This document shows positions 15,216-25,114 of a DNA stretch of 44,967 nucleotides, piece by piece (position 1 is the first letter of the stretch; the number at the start of each line of letters is the position of its first letter). Made by a program: the position numbers and the translations under genes. Source of the stretch: CAMYLR01 sp039588915 (GTDB taxonomy: Bacteria > Gemmatimonadota > Gemmatimonadetes > JACCXV01 > JAHWKZ01); contig JBDGYV010000032.1 in NCBI GenBank assembly GCA_039588915.1, positions 1-44,967 on the forward strand. The letters are read 5' to 3'. The notes beneath the pieces are model-generated. The model had not been told where the DNA came from. It ran no database searches and saw only the letters and a program-made list of their open reading frames with translations.

Positions 15216-17771
15216 CTAGCCCTTGGGCCGGACGAGCTCCTGGAAGGGGGGGTACGTCTGGAGCGACTCGTAATCGATATCCATGTGGAACTCCTGTAGC
15301 GCCTCGGCCCAGGGGCGCCCCCCCTTGAACCCTTCTCGCAGGAGGCGCACGGCCTCGTCCCGATCCCCCAGGATAGCTGCGATCCGCGCCCGCCAACGTC
15401 GCCCGAAGCCGTAACCCTTCTCGAGCGCCTCGAACCGCCGGGTGTAGCGTAAGACCTCATTCCGGTCGCCGCGCCTCGCGGCCAGAACCGAGAGGTACCC
15501 TTCGATCCATAGGTCGAACCCGTATTTCTCTACCGCTTTTTGTCCCGGCTCTAGCTTCTCGAACGCGGCCTGAGCCTCGTCCCACCGGCCCGCTTCATAG
15601 AGAAAGACGGCGTACACCCAATCGTACTCATCTTTGAGCGAGGGCCGCTCTTCGTAGAGCGCAAAACCACGGTCGAACGCCCGCCGTGCTGCCACCGGGT
15701 ATCCGTGAACCCGCAGCGTTTTGCCGAGTGCCGCGTAAGCCGTGGCCGGGTTTAATTTCTCCATCGACGAGGTGGGAACCTCTTCGATCACCCGAAACGC
15801 GTCTTCGACGCGCCCCAGTGCGACGAGGGCCGCGGCCTCCTCCCAAACGATCACGTGGTTCTCCGGCCATAGCTGGGCCGCGCGCCGGGCGGCCGCCAGC
15901 TGCTCTCCGTAGTTACCGAGGAAATGATGCGCCGCGGTGAGAACGCGCCAGTAGGGATGCCACTCGCCGACCCACCCCTGAGTCGGGTCGATCTGGGATA
16001 GCTGATCCACCGTCTCCTGCGGCCGGTTGATGTCGAGCGCCGCCGAGCCCAGCATGAACCGCCACTCGGAGTTGGGAGCGATCTCCACCACCCGTCGCAT
16101 AGCGTGGTACGCGCCTACGTGATCATTGCCTCTCCGCGATACAAGGTACTCGAGCATGGCACGATCCCACGGAGCCAACCGATCGCCGGCCTGCTCGAGC
16201 AGGCGGACTATGGAGTCGGTTTGCGCGCCCCCAACGTCTCCCCACTGATCGGCGAAGAGCACCCACAGGAGAGGCGTGGTGAAGGTCGAGTCCAGTGCCG
16301 CCGCATGCTCGAAGTCCGCGGCCGCGTCCCCAAACTTCATGCGGAGGAAATTGTCCATTCCATCCGCGAACCGGCTGTACGCCGTCAGGTTGGGGGGTTG
16401 ACTGGCGCCGTGAGCCCATGCGGCGAGCCGTCGGTCTACCACCGTGGCGAGCGCACCACCCACCCGTTGCCGCAAAACTTCCACACCATCGAGCGGCGCC
16501 TCCGTAGGCGCGCTCACTCCCTCGACTGTGCGCAAAACCTCACCGCTGGCCGGATCACTGATCTCGGCCAAAAAGGTGACCTCGTCCCCGCGTCGGTAGT
16601 AAGAACCCGACACGACGATGTCGGCCTCGGTCTCGAGCGCCAGTGCACCCAAGAGTTGCTGGGCAGAGAGCGTATCCGGCTCGCCGAGGTATTGGGCCGC
16701 TCTCAGCGCCGTCATGGGCGAGACCACGTGAATCAGACCGGTCTTGCTCAGGCTCTGGACGATCCAGTCGCTCGCCATGCGCCCGATCGGGTCGAGCGAA
16801 GCATCGCCAGTCTGGTTCTCAAACGCGACGACGAGCACGCGCTCCTGGATGATTCCGGGGTCCGAACCTGAGTGGCTTCCGAGAGTGAGCAGAAGAGCCA
16901 TCGACACCGCCGCAGTGCTCCACTGGCGAAACCGTGGTACTCCACCAATAGCGGTTGCGGACGGTATGGACTTCGCGATCCGATCGAATGTCTCTTCCCT
17001 CGCCGCAGCGTGGGGTTCGACGCGAGGCTCCATCGGTTCCAACAGCGTGCTCTTAGTGGTGGGTTCGGTCTGCAGGCGCTCGACCAATTCGGTCACGTCC
17101 GCGTCGGGGGGGATCTCGAGCTCCTCTGCAAGCAATGCCTCGTACTGACGCGCGTACAGCACCGCTTCGCCGCGATCCCCCGACGCCGCCAGCCCCTTTA
17201 TAACCCGCACGGCGATGCGTGCGCTGTAGGGTTGTTCCTTCGCTAGCTGGCGCCACCACCTCGCCGCCGCCACGAAATCGCCCCCATCTTCGGCGGCCTG
17301 CCCTAGCTCCTCCAGTGCCTGCTCGTAGCGCTGGGCACGTCGGGCTCTCTCATCGTCTACCCACTGCTCGAACTCGGGTGCGCCACCCAGATAGAAACCA
17401 TCCAGGAACGGACCCACGTACAGACCCACCGCTTGTTTCGGATCGTCGCGTGCGAGGGCCAACTCAAACTCGACCACATCGGGTTGAATCACGTCCGTGT
17501 TGAGCCGTAGGTCGTCCCCCTCGGTAAGCAGCGCTTTCTCACCCAGGGCTCTCCGAAGTACATGGACAGATACGCTCAGCAGGTGTCGTGCCCGAGCGGT
17601 GTCGCTTTCGGCCCAGAGGTAGGAGATGAGCTTGTCGCGGCTGAGCGCCTGGGACGGCGCCGTCGCCAGCAGTGCCAGGAGGGCCAGTCGATGGCGCTGT
17701 ACGGGCCGACCCGTGATCGGGCCTTGCTCACCCTCGACGGAGGGTGTGCCAAGAAGTCTTAGCGAGAACAC
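15216..17771 (-). CDS. Membrane-anchored SARP/BTAD regulator with TPRs (module E)
   Basis: The product is 851 aa. It starts with GTG, 4 bp after the stop of a small upstream gene. The winged helix lies at about 15-97 (LISYLWAESD, RHLLSVSVHVLRRALG) and the BTAD at about 98-240 (YVGPFLDGFYL, FEQWVDDERARR). A predicted membrane helix at 284-299 (TAAVSMALLLTLG) is followed by VVAFENQTGDASLDPIG and TPR helices with SQPPNLTAYSRFADGMD and LAPWDRAMLEYL. Unlike modules B, C, D and F it has no divergent lipoprotein next to it. The genes upstream on the same strand are an 81-aa protein and a TonB receptor operon, so its target is not evident. The candidate repeats before 13076 are one possibility. Confidence 0.9.
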   Translation of the reverse strand: MFSLRLLGTPSVEGEQGPITGRPVQRHRLALLALLATAPSQALSRDKLISYLWAESDTARARHLLSVSVHVLRRALGEKALLTEGDDLRLNTDVIQPDVVEFELALARDDPKQAVGLYVGPFLDGFYLGGAPEFEQWVDDERARRAQRYEQALEELGQAAEDGGDFVAAARWWRQLAKEQPYSARIAVRVIKGLAASGDRGEAVLYARQYEALLAEELEIPPDADVTELVERLQTEPTTKSTLLEPMEPRVEPHAAAREETFDRIAKSIPSATAIGGVPRFRQWSTAAVSMALLLTLGSHSGSDPGIIQERVLVVAFENQTGDASLDPIGRMASDWIVQSLSKTGLIHVVSPMTALRAAQYLGEPDTLSAQQLLGALALETEADIVVSGSYYRRGDEVTFLAEISDPASGEVLRTVEGVSAPTEAPLDGVEVLRQRVGGALATVVDRRLAAWAHGASQPPNLTAYSRFADGMDNFLRMKFGDAAADFEHAAALDSTFTTPLLWVLFADQWGDVGGAQTDSIVRLLEQAGDRLAPWDRAMLEYLVSRRGNDHVGAYHAMRRVVEIAPNSEWRFMLGSAALDINRPQETVDQLSQIDPTQGWVGEWHPYWRVLTAAHHFLGNYGEQLAAARRAAQLWPENHVIVWEEAAALVALGRVEDAFRVIEEVPTSSMEKLNPATAYAALGKTLRVHGYPVAARRAFDRGFALYEERPSLKDEYDWVYAVFLYEAGRWDEAQAAFEKLEPGQKAVEKYGFDLWIEGYLSVLAARRGDRNEVLRYTRRFEALEKGYGFGRRWRARIAAILGDRDEAVRLLREGFKGGRPWAEALQEFHMDIDYESLQTYPPFQELVRPKG

Positions 17772-17775
17772 AGCC

Positions 17776-18021
17776 TCAGCACCGGGCGCTACCGCGTTCG
17801 GGCAAATTCCGTTCGATCGCGCGCGCCACCTCGTTCTTGGCGGCTTTGAGAGTGTCTTCGTACCCCGCGGCGACGACCGTGGGGGTCTTCTCGCCTTGGT
17901 AGGTCACGGTCCACACCCATGGCTCATCCACAGGATCCACGTAGTATTGAATCTCAACCGTGTGGTCGCCGCAACTCCCCACCCAGTCGTCGGGTTCTGT
18001 CTTCGACCACAGTATTCTCAT
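17776..18021 (-). CDS. Small hypothetical protein upstream of module E regulator
   Basis: The product is 81 aa with an ATG start. There is no signal peptide or membrane helix. It begins MRILWSKTEPDDWVGSCGD, with a VEIQYYVDPVDEPWVWTVTY strand-rich middle and an amphipathic C-terminal helix (DTLKAAKNEVARAIERNL). Its TGA stop is followed after 4 bp by the GTG of the regulator, so the two are probably one transcript and translationally coupled. I do not recognise the family. It could be a cytoplasmic partner of the regulator. Confidence 0.6.
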   Translation of the reverse strand: MRILWSKTEPDDWVGSCGDHTVEIQYYVDPVDEPWVWTVTYQGEKTPTVVAAGYEDTLKAAKNEVARAIERNLPERGSARC

Positions 18022-18108
18022 TCGCCCAGCACTCCAGATTCGTGTCTGGACCGATCCTAGTCATGCGCGGTCAACTCGCTGTTCCGCGGGAATCAACACC
18101 TTTTTCGC

Positions 18109-21100
18109 CTAGAACCGGATCTCCGCCCCGAACCGGACCTGGCGCGGCTCACGGTAGTTGAAAACCGAGGCTCCGCCGCCTGCTACGTTCGCAAGGAACA
18201 GGGTCTCTTGCGCCTCTTCCAGAGCGATCACACCGTCACCGTCTAGGTCTTGCCTCCCGAATGCGTCGCGGAACTCCGGTAGGATCTGATCCAACGGCAA
18301 CGGGAACCCTTCCGTCGCCCCCTCCACCTTGAACGCGGGTGCGATGAATGGCGTTTCGGAGTTCTGCCTCTCAAAGCCGCTCTGATCTGGGCTACTCGAA
18401 GCGGGGTTCACCTGCAGAGCGTTCTTGTTATCGAAAACGTTGCGGGCATCAATAAATAGATCCAAAGTGAGTGCTTCGCTTACGTCGAACCCCTTGGTCA
18501 CGCGCAGGTCGCCAAAATGGGTCCAGGGCTTGCGGCTGGCGTTGAAATCCTCTATTGGGAACCCGCGTGATGCGACCGAAGTACGCGTAAATGGTGTGCC
18601 CGATAGCGCGTTGTAGACGAAGTACAAACCAAAGCTTCGAAGAATTGTGCCGACGGTCGTCCCGGCGCGGAAATCACCGGGAAACCGCAGGTTGAATTGG
18701 GCATTGATCACGTGCGTCCGATCGAAGGATTCGGGGAATAGCCCGGTTGGCGGCACGAGGCGAATGCCCGGGAACCGAGGATCGAAGAGGAGTCCAAAGC
18801 CGTCGATAAACTCGGTAGGAGAGGACGTCGTCCCACGGGCCCACTGGAGAGACCACGCGATATCGGCCGAGAAGTAATTCGAGTACCGCTTGCTCAGTGT
18901 GATATCAAGGCCTTTGATGTTGCCGTTGTCGGCATTTACCGGCAGCCCGACCTCCAAGACTGAAGGATCGATGGTCTGCGGCTGGAAGAAATCAAAGCGG
19001 ATCGCGCCCCGTCGGTCGCGGTTGTAGCCGACCACATCCAGCACGAGATCCGACGACAGGACCTGGACCATACCGACCTCTAGGGCGGTGGTTTCCACGT
19101 AATCCAGATTGGGATTGCCAAAAAAGTTCACAAAGGCCAGCTCAGCATCCGAGGTGAAGTTGCGGAAGTAGTGCCTCAACTCGGGTAGCTGGTGAAATTT
19201 CCCGTAGGACAGGCGGATTTGGGTTTTGTCGGTGATCGGGAGGGCGACCCCCAATCGAGGCGCGAGTTCGTCGCGAGTTGGTGCGTCCACCACAACCGCG
19301 TCGTCGTCACAACCGAGCCGCGGAAACGGAGTAATAGAGCAGTTAACCTCCCCGGGAAGTAGCGGAACGCGTGTGTTGGGATCCCAGTGGTCCCAACGGA
19401 GCCCCAAATCCAGCACGAGATCCCCGTAGTCAAGTCGGTGCTGAACGAATAACGCTCCAAGCCGCGGATCAACATCGTACTTTTCCGCTCCACTAAAACC
19501 CGGAAAGCTCCCGCTCTCAGTAGAAAGATTGATCCAATTCCACTCGACACCAAGCTTGATACGATGCACTCGATTCAGCTGGCTATCGAGATCGACGCGA
19601 AGCCCGTAGCGTCGCTCGTTGTTGTGCGAGAAGCGATCTTCGAAGCCATCTGCGACCCAGATCTGTGGCCAGCCAAACACTGGGTCCGGAACGTTCCGAT
19701 TCCTGGCCGGGAGACTCCCAATCGTGGTAAACGTAGAATCTTCGAAGAAAAATTCGATGTCGCCGAACCGGTAGTTGAGGAAATCGTCCTCAAACGTCGA
19801 CTCATCAACATCGCATTCGACATCGCACGCATCACCCAGCGCTTCACGCAGAATTGCCGCCATCTCGGGCGATTTTGGCGTTCCCACGTGGGTGGTCGTC
19901 GAATGATAGTTCCCACGCACTTGGAGATGAACGCTTCGCTCAGCAGTCTGAAAGATCCGTCGGTCGAGGTTCAGAATCACGTCGTGAGTTTTTGTACGTT
20001 CCGCATTGCTGGTGAGGAATTGACTATTACCAATGCTGCGCTCATGGTTCTCCAACTGGTCGCGCGAGAATAAGTACGTCGTAGTCAGTTTCGATCCGGC
20101 CGTGGGGAAAGCGGCGAGCTTGGCCTGCACGCGTGTCTGGTCGCCCCGATTGCCGGGAAGAATCGTCTTTGTTGATCCACTCGAATTTGGTTTGCCCACC
20201 GCTTGATTGAAGCCGGCGGCACGTGGGTCTATGTCGGCAGCGCCAGTCGCTTCGAACGAGCCGAAAAAAGTCAACTTCCCGGGCACGATCGGCCCCCCCA
20301 ACGAAGCCTGGAGTTGGTTGAACCCACAGCACTTTTCCTGTTTTCCGGCGGCACGGTCTTCCGCATCGTACCCGTCGGTCCCGAAACGGCCATCGGTCTT
20401 GAAGCGAATGGCTCCGTGAAACTCATTCCCTCCCTCACGCGTGACGATGTTGATGATGCCTGACTGAGCGTGGCCGAACTCCGCGTTGAACCCTCCGGTG
20501 ATGACATCTACTTCCTCGACAGCGAAGACTCCGACTTCGGTTCTCGTCCGCTGGATATCAAAGCTCGATACAAATACACCGTCGACATATGTCGCCGACT
20601 CCGAGGCGCGGCCGCCGCGGATAATGAAATCCCCCTCGTCCTCATAGATTCCACTCGCAAGAACAACCACTTCTTCGATGTTATCAACGGGAAGACGCCG
20701 CGCTCGGTCCGTCGTAAAACGGGTCTTTGATGCCATGTTGTCCCGAATGAACAGTGGTTCGAGCTCGATCACCGCCACGAGCGGGTCGACGGGTACCACG
20801 GCCGCCTCCAGCGCGAAGTCGACTACCACCGTCTGGCCGGCCAGAACGCGTTGTTCATACGAGTGGGACACGTAGCCGAGATAATCAGAACGGATCGTCT
20901 TGAGGCCGACCGGGACATTGGTTATGAAGTAGTAGCCGTCCTCGTTGGTGACGTTGCCAAGACCGGCTCCCACGACACCGATCTGCGCTCCAGCGAGGCC
21001 CACCCCTGTCTCCGCGTCGGTCACCGTGCCGATCACCTTGCCGGTGACCTGCGCCGATGCGGCACCAGGCGCGAGCAGATTTACGGCGCCTAGCAACAGG

Positions 21101-21144
21101 ACCATCAGGCTTGCGATGCGAGCCAGTAAGAGCAGGGGCTTCAT
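18109..21144 (-). CDS. TonB-dependent outer membrane receptor with N-terminal carboxypeptidase-like domain
   Basis: The product is 1011 aa. The signal peptide (MKPLLLLARIAS...) ends at ASA before QVTG. Residues about 35-120 are a CarboxypepD_reg-like/CNA-B-type domain (GTVTDAETGVGLAGAQIGVV, TNEDGYYFI). A plug domain follows (EEVVVLASGIYEDEGDFIIRG, ATYVDGVFV, DVITGGFNAEFGHAQSG) and then a long beta-barrel. The C-terminus ends in Arg-Phe, as expected for outer membrane proteins. An acidic EF-hand-like insertion (DLDGDGVIALEEAQE) lies near the end. The family imports or exports large substrates using TonB energy, and the substrate cannot be read from sequence. It lies 33 bp downstream of the exported protein 21178-24924, in one operon. 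The two genes share nearly identical DNA in their signal-peptide regions. Confidence 0.9.
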   Translation of the reverse strand: MKPLLLLARIASLMVLLLGAVNLLAPGAASAQVTGKVIGTVTDAETGVGLAGAQIGVVGAGLGNVTNEDGYYFITNVPVGLKTIRSDYLGYVSHSYEQRVLAGQTVVVDFALEAAVVPVDPLVAVIELEPLFIRDNMASKTRFTTDRARRLPVDNIEEVVVLASGIYEDEGDFIIRGGRASESATYVDGVFVSSFDIQRTRTEVGVFAVEEVDVITGGFNAEFGHAQSGIINIVTREGGNEFHGAIRFKTDGRFGTDGYDAEDRAAGKQEKCCGFNQLQASLGGPIVPGKLTFFGSFEATGAADIDPRAAGFNQAVGKPNSSGSTKTILPGNRGDQTRVQAKLAAFPTAGSKLTTTYLFSRDQLENHERSIGNSQFLTSNAERTKTHDVILNLDRRIFQTAERSVHLQVRGNYHSTTTHVGTPKSPEMAAILREALGDACDVECDVDESTFEDDFLNYRFGDIEFFFEDSTFTTIGSLPARNRNVPDPVFGWPQIWVADGFEDRFSHNNERRYGLRVDLDSQLNRVHRIKLGVEWNWINLSTESGSFPGFSGAEKYDVDPRLGALFVQHRLDYGDLVLDLGLRWDHWDPNTRVPLLPGEVNCSITPFPRLGCDDDAVVVDAPTRDELAPRLGVALPITDKTQIRLSYGKFHQLPELRHYFRNFTSDAELAFVNFFGNPNLDYVETTALEVGMVQVLSSDLVLDVVGYNRDRRGAIRFDFFQPQTIDPSVLEVGLPVNADNGNIKGLDITLSKRYSNYFSADIAWSLQWARGTTSSPTEFIDGFGLLFDPRFPGIRLVPPTGLFPESFDRTHVINAQFNLRFPGDFRAGTTVGTILRSFGLYFVYNALSGTPFTRTSVASRGFPIEDFNASRKPWTHFGDLRVTKGFDVSEALTLDLFIDARNVFDNKNALQVNPASSSPDQSGFERQNSETPFIAPAFKVEGATEGFPLPLDQILPEFRDAFGRQDLDGDGVIALEEAQETLFLANVAGGGASVFNYREPRQVRFGAEIRF

Positions 21145-21177
21145 GTCCAGACGACCTCTAAAGTCAAAGGGCCGTGT

Positions 21178-24100
21178 CTAATTGATAACCGCAAAACGTC
21201 CCAGGCTGGTCCGACCGTCCGGCGTCGTCACGTGGAAGTAGTAGTTCCCGCTCGCCACGATGAGGTCGAATCGCGTTCGAACATCCCATGCCTCGGTGCC
21301 GCTTTCGTCCAGATGCTCGATCACACGCAGAAGGTTGCCGCTGATCGTGTAGATCCGGATCGTTGCCTGCGGCGGCAGATTGGTGAACAAGATCTGCTGT
21401 AACCCGAAACCGCGCTGGATCTCGTCCGCCGCAATGAACGGGTTCGGGACCACCAGGACCTGCGATAGATCGGCGTTCGCCAACTCGCTCGAACCACCGG
21501 TCAGCGGAACGCTAATCGTCGTCCCCGGCGTCGGGGGGCGAACCGAATTGGGATTGACACCGTCGAGGGTCCCGCCACCAGACGGGAAACGCAGTAGCCA
21601 CGTCTCGCCGTCGGCCGGCAGCTGGTTGAATTCGACCGTCAGCCAGTGCCCCGCGATCGCAAGGCGGGTCCCCTGTAAGCCGTCCCGGGTGTACAACGCC
21701 GCTGTCTCTTGCAACGCACCGGGCTGCATCAACTCCGGATCGGTCAAGTAAAGTGCAGTTGCAGGAGCCAGCTTGTCGAAGATCTCGGGGTCGAACGGCA
21801 GGTCCTCCCAGATGGGGGCACCCTGCGTGAACATCCCATCGACCCCCAAGACATCGCACCGCAGAGCGGCAGGGCCCCGGATCTCGGAGCAGTAGGGCTC
21901 GGGGAACAGCACTTTCCCGTCAGTCGTGCGCGGCGTGTCGGCCGCGGTCGCCACGGCGTCCTCGGCGGCGCGCAAACTGGTCGGGCGCGCGAACCCCCAG
22001 CGCTTTGTGATCGGGTTCGGGCTGAACGCCCATTCCACGTTGTTCGAGATGTCCCGCACCGAGTTGAAACCAAGGACACCGCCCTGGTTGCTCCACGTAA
22101 CCTCAACGTCGGTTATGACCGACATACCATAGGCGAGTCGCGAGAAGTTGAACGCGTTGACCGAGGCCGGCAGGCCGCTGCCATCGGCTGTCAACAGCTC
22201 ACACACGTTCCTCAGCCCGCAGTTGTTGGAGCGCGCTGCGGCACCACCCAGGACGAACTGAAGGGTGAATGCGACACCCAGCGACGGATCCTCCGGCGCC
22301 AGGATCTCCATGATCGGGCCATCAATGGGCCCGTTGTCTGAGTCAAAGGAGAGCGCACCGAAGGCCGCCCTGAAGTTCACGGCCGGGCCGAGCGGCGTCT
22401 GCAAGACGTTGCCGTTGCCGTCTGTCACCGAAAGATCTACGCCGACCCCGCGGCCATCGCCGACCGGGAGTTCCTCGAAAGTCCCGAGGGGCATGTCTCC
22501 ACAGCCAGGCGCATTCACCGCTCCGCCACAGAAGCCGTCGTTGAAAGCCGCAGCGTACGGAGTATCGTCGATGTGAATTTGAGCCTCGAAATTCGCCGGG
22601 ATCGCTTCCGGCTGGATGATCCCCACGCGCACGTCAAAGTCCTGTGCCGGTGGGATTGGACCCGATAAAGCACCACCGGCGTCCACCGGTATCGGACCCG
22701 AGGGGAGCGGCAATGCGGTCCCCGATCCATCCAGCAAGCTGAAGCTGCCCACGACCGCGTTTACGAATGAACTCGCGTTCGACCTGGGGGTCGCGGACAG
22801 CAGCGGGGACAGGCCGGACTCGAGTACAAGCGGTGCGGCCGGCGTGGCGCCCCCATTCAAGAAGTCGAATGCGTCCTGCCGCGTGATCGGCGACTGGCCA
22901 GTGTTCACCGCGAAGGCCGTCACCACGTAGGAGATCGGAATACCGTTGATGAGTCCCGGGCCGGTCGACGGGTCGGGGAACGAGCCCCCGCGGTCGATGA
23001 CAGCGAAACTGAGACCCGTGTCAGCGCCTATGTTCAGGGTTACCGGCTCGGTACACACGGCCCCCGCGAAATCGCCTTCCGGATCGAACGCGACCTCAGC
23101 CACGTTACAGAACAGGCGTCCCACTATGAAGTCCGGAATGTCGAACTGGGCGATCAGTTCCGCATCGTCCGCGAGGCCGGTGAACGACCGGTAGACGTTG
23201 AACCCCTGGAAGTCCTGGATCACGAAGCCGAGGTTGAACGCACTGTTGGTCACCTCGGTGCCCACGAACCCCGCCTCCGCCGCGGTCACGAAACCACTCA
23301 AACCGCCGATGTCGCGCAACGGATCGAAGATCACGGTTGGTTCTCCTGCGACTTCGGCAGGCACGAAGATCCCCAGCCCTGGCGCCTCGGGATCCGGCAA
23401 ACCGTCGGCGCTCCGTGCGAACGGGTCCAGCGCGATCTTCGCAAACGGGTTCACTTCTGAGACCGGTGTGTCGTCCCACAGGATCGTCACCTGACCGTCA
23501 CCCGGGATGAGCTCCGTTCCCGGCCTGGACCTCGCGATGGGCACCACAAACCCAGCGTCAGCAGCCGCCTGCGCCGTCCTCTGGACGTTCCGGAAGTTGT
23601 CGAAGATCGGATCGTCGTTGGCGTCCGGGATCAGCTCGCCCGTGGCCAGGTTCTTATACCCCTCGGCCAGCAGCTGCGCGGGCGGCGAACCCGAGATGTC
23701 GGCGAAGAAGATCGCGGCGTAGATCTCCACGAACTCTCCCGCCGGCAGCGGGAACGGCCGCGACGACGCCATGCCGCGGATGTCCTGCGGACCAACTTCC
23801 AGCACGACCTCCGCCGGGTCGCCGATCATCAGCGCGTACCACGTTTCATTGTCCGGCGGGTCGGGGCGCGGGTTCCCGTTGGTGAACACTGTGAACTCCG
23901 CCAGCCCGACCTCTTCGCCGGTAGCCGGGTCGACCGGCGTCTTTAGGTACGTCACCCCGCCGATGCCCGGCGGGTTCTGGAACTCTGGCTCGACGAAGTC
24001 CGAGTCCCACCACACCATCGTTTGGGCGTCCGGGAAGAACGCCATCTGGTCATCGCCGGCACTGCCGACGTCGGGATCGATCGCGTACGCCACCACCGTG

Positions 24101-24924
24101 TCCGTCAGGTCGTAGGGACCGGGCGGTTGGAGTGGCGAGTTCCCGGCGTTGATGAACTCGGTCCGGTTGAACACCCGGAAGATGAAGAACGTGAAGTCCT
24201 GCACCACCGGGACGCTGAACTGAAACGCCACCTCGACGATCTCGAGCCCGACGCGCAAACCGCCGCACACCCTGCAGGTTCCGATCGTGATGTCATTCGA
24301 CGCAGTGCAGACCGTGATGTCGGCAAAGCCGGGGAACGGCTCGCCCCTGAACGACACAAGACTAGGGAAATTCGCGATCCGGAAATCGTCGACCGTACAG
24401 ACGTCCGGGAAGGCTCCTTCGTCCGCGGGGTCGGTGCTGACGAAGAAGTCGTCTAACCCCTGCCCGCTAAAGACCGGCCCCCCGCTGCCCGTATTGGCGA
24501 ACGGGCCGCCACTATAGAACACGATCTGCCCGTCCGGGATGATCGCTCCCACGGCGGGACCGGCTGTGAAGATGTACTGGTCGGTTGGGCTCCTCCAGAA
24601 ACCGCCACCGCTGGCCGCCGAGCCCGACGAGATGTCGCCAATATCGGTCAAGATGAGGATCATGCGGTTGCGATCCATCACGACCCGGGCCGGTGTCACC
24701 GCCCCGGTCAGCTCCCGGCCACGGTTCGGCCGGTCCTTGGGCGGCTCGCCGACGGCCGCCACCACGACCCCCAGCAGCAGGACCGTCAGGTTTGCGATGC
24801 GAGCTAGTAAGAGCGGGCGTGCGGTCCAGAGGGATCGACTTCGAGGTGCTCGCTGGCGGGCCCGTCCAGGTTGTCGGACACCCGGACGGACACTTGGAAG
24901 GCGGATGCCAATCACGGGGGACAA
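21178..24924 (-). CDS. Large exported protein with FlgD-like C-terminal domain
   Basis: The frame gives up to 1248 aa. The start is uncertain: TTG at 24924 and GTG at 24915 are possible. The first about 35 residues are Arg/Pro-rich and may not be translated. A signal-like segment (ARPLLLARIANLTVLLLGVVVAA) follows, and its DNA matches the start of the TonB receptor gene downstream. The body has many Asp/Pro/Gly-rich extracellular-type segments, Cys pairs and no membrane helices. The C-terminal about 90 residues (VVPNPFIAADE, IRIYTISGNLLRVI, VASGNYYFHV) are a FlgD_ig / sorting-like beta-sandwich, typical of secreted surface proteins in several phyla. Gene order suggests a surface-exposed partner of the TonB receptor. 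The ligand is unknown. Confidence 0.8.
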   Translation of the reverse strand: MSPVIGIRLPSVRPGVRQPGRARQRAPRSRSLWTARPLLLARIANLTVLLLGVVVAAVGEPPKDRPNRGRELTGAVTPARVVMDRNRMILILTDIGDISSGSAASGGGFWRSPTDQYIFTAGPAVGAIIPDGQIVFYSGGPFANTGSGGPVFSGQGLDDFFVSTDPADEGAFPDVCTVDDFRIANFPSLVSFRGEPFPGFADITVCTASNDITIGTCRVCGGLRVGLEIVEVAFQFSVPVVQDFTFFIFRVFNRTEFINAGNSPLQPPGPYDLTDTVVAYAIDPDVGSAGDDQMAFFPDAQTMVWWDSDFVEPEFQNPPGIGGVTYLKTPVDPATGEEVGLAEFTVFTNGNPRPDPPDNETWYALMIGDPAEVVLEVGPQDIRGMASSRPFPLPAGEFVEIYAAIFFADISGSPPAQLLAEGYKNLATGELIPDANDDPIFDNFRNVQRTAQAAADAGFVVPIARSRPGTELIPGDGQVTILWDDTPVSEVNPFAKIALDPFARSADGLPDPEAPGLGIFVPAEVAGEPTVIFDPLRDIGGLSGFVTAAEAGFVGTEVTNSAFNLGFVIQDFQGFNVYRSFTGLADDAELIAQFDIPDFIVGRLFCNVAEVAFDPEGDFAGAVCTEPVTLNIGADTGLSFAVIDRGGSFPDPSTGPGLINGIPISYVVTAFAVNTGQSPITRQDAFDFLNGGATPAAPLVLESGLSPLLSATPRSNASSFVNAVVGSFSLLDGSGTALPLPSGPIPVDAGGALSGPIPPAQDFDVRVGIIQPEAIPANFEAQIHIDDTPYAAAFNDGFCGGAVNAPGCGDMPLGTFEELPVGDGRGVGVDLSVTDGNGNVLQTPLGPAVNFRAAFGALSFDSDNGPIDGPIMEILAPEDPSLGVAFTLQFVLGGAAARSNNCGLRNVCELLTADGSGLPASVNAFNFSRLAYGMSVITDVEVTWSNQGGVLGFNSVRDISNNVEWAFSPNPITKRWGFARPTSLRAAEDAVATAADTPRTTDGKVLFPEPYCSEIRGPAALRCDVLGVDGMFTQGAPIWEDLPFDPEIFDKLAPATALYLTDPELMQPGALQETAALYTRDGLQGTRLAIAGHWLTVEFNQLPADGETWLLRFPSGGGTLDGVNPNSVRPPTPGTTISVPLTGGSSELANADLSQVLVVPNPFIAADEIQRGFGLQQILFTNLPPQATIRIYTISGNLLRVIEHLDESGTEAWDVRTRFDLIVASGNYYFHVTTPDGRTSLGRFAVIN

Positions 24925-24977
24925 CTACTCGATCCCCTCCGTCTCCTGAGAGCTCTTACAATTATTAGTAACTGTTG

Positions 24978-25014
24978 AGTATGAACCGCTCGAGGAGATG
25001 TGTCAAAGCGGTTC
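24978..25014 (-). promoter_or_regulatory. Sigma70-type promoter with flanking inverted repeat for the TonB operon
   Basis: On the minus strand TTGACA (25001-25006) and CATACT (24978-24983) are 17 bp apart. An 8-bp inverted repeat, GAACCGCT at 24983-24990 and AGCGGTTC at 25007-25014, brackets the spacer and the -35 box. It looks like an operator whose occupation would block the polymerase. The start codon of the first gene lies about 50 bp downstream. Confidence 0.6.
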
Positions 25015-25114
25015 GATCTTCATTCCTGGAAGAGAGGGGGTACGTCTAGATCCCGAGGGTGGCGAGCCATCCAACGCGTGTTGGAGAACGCTGCACTGTA
25101 AAACCGTCAGCTCG

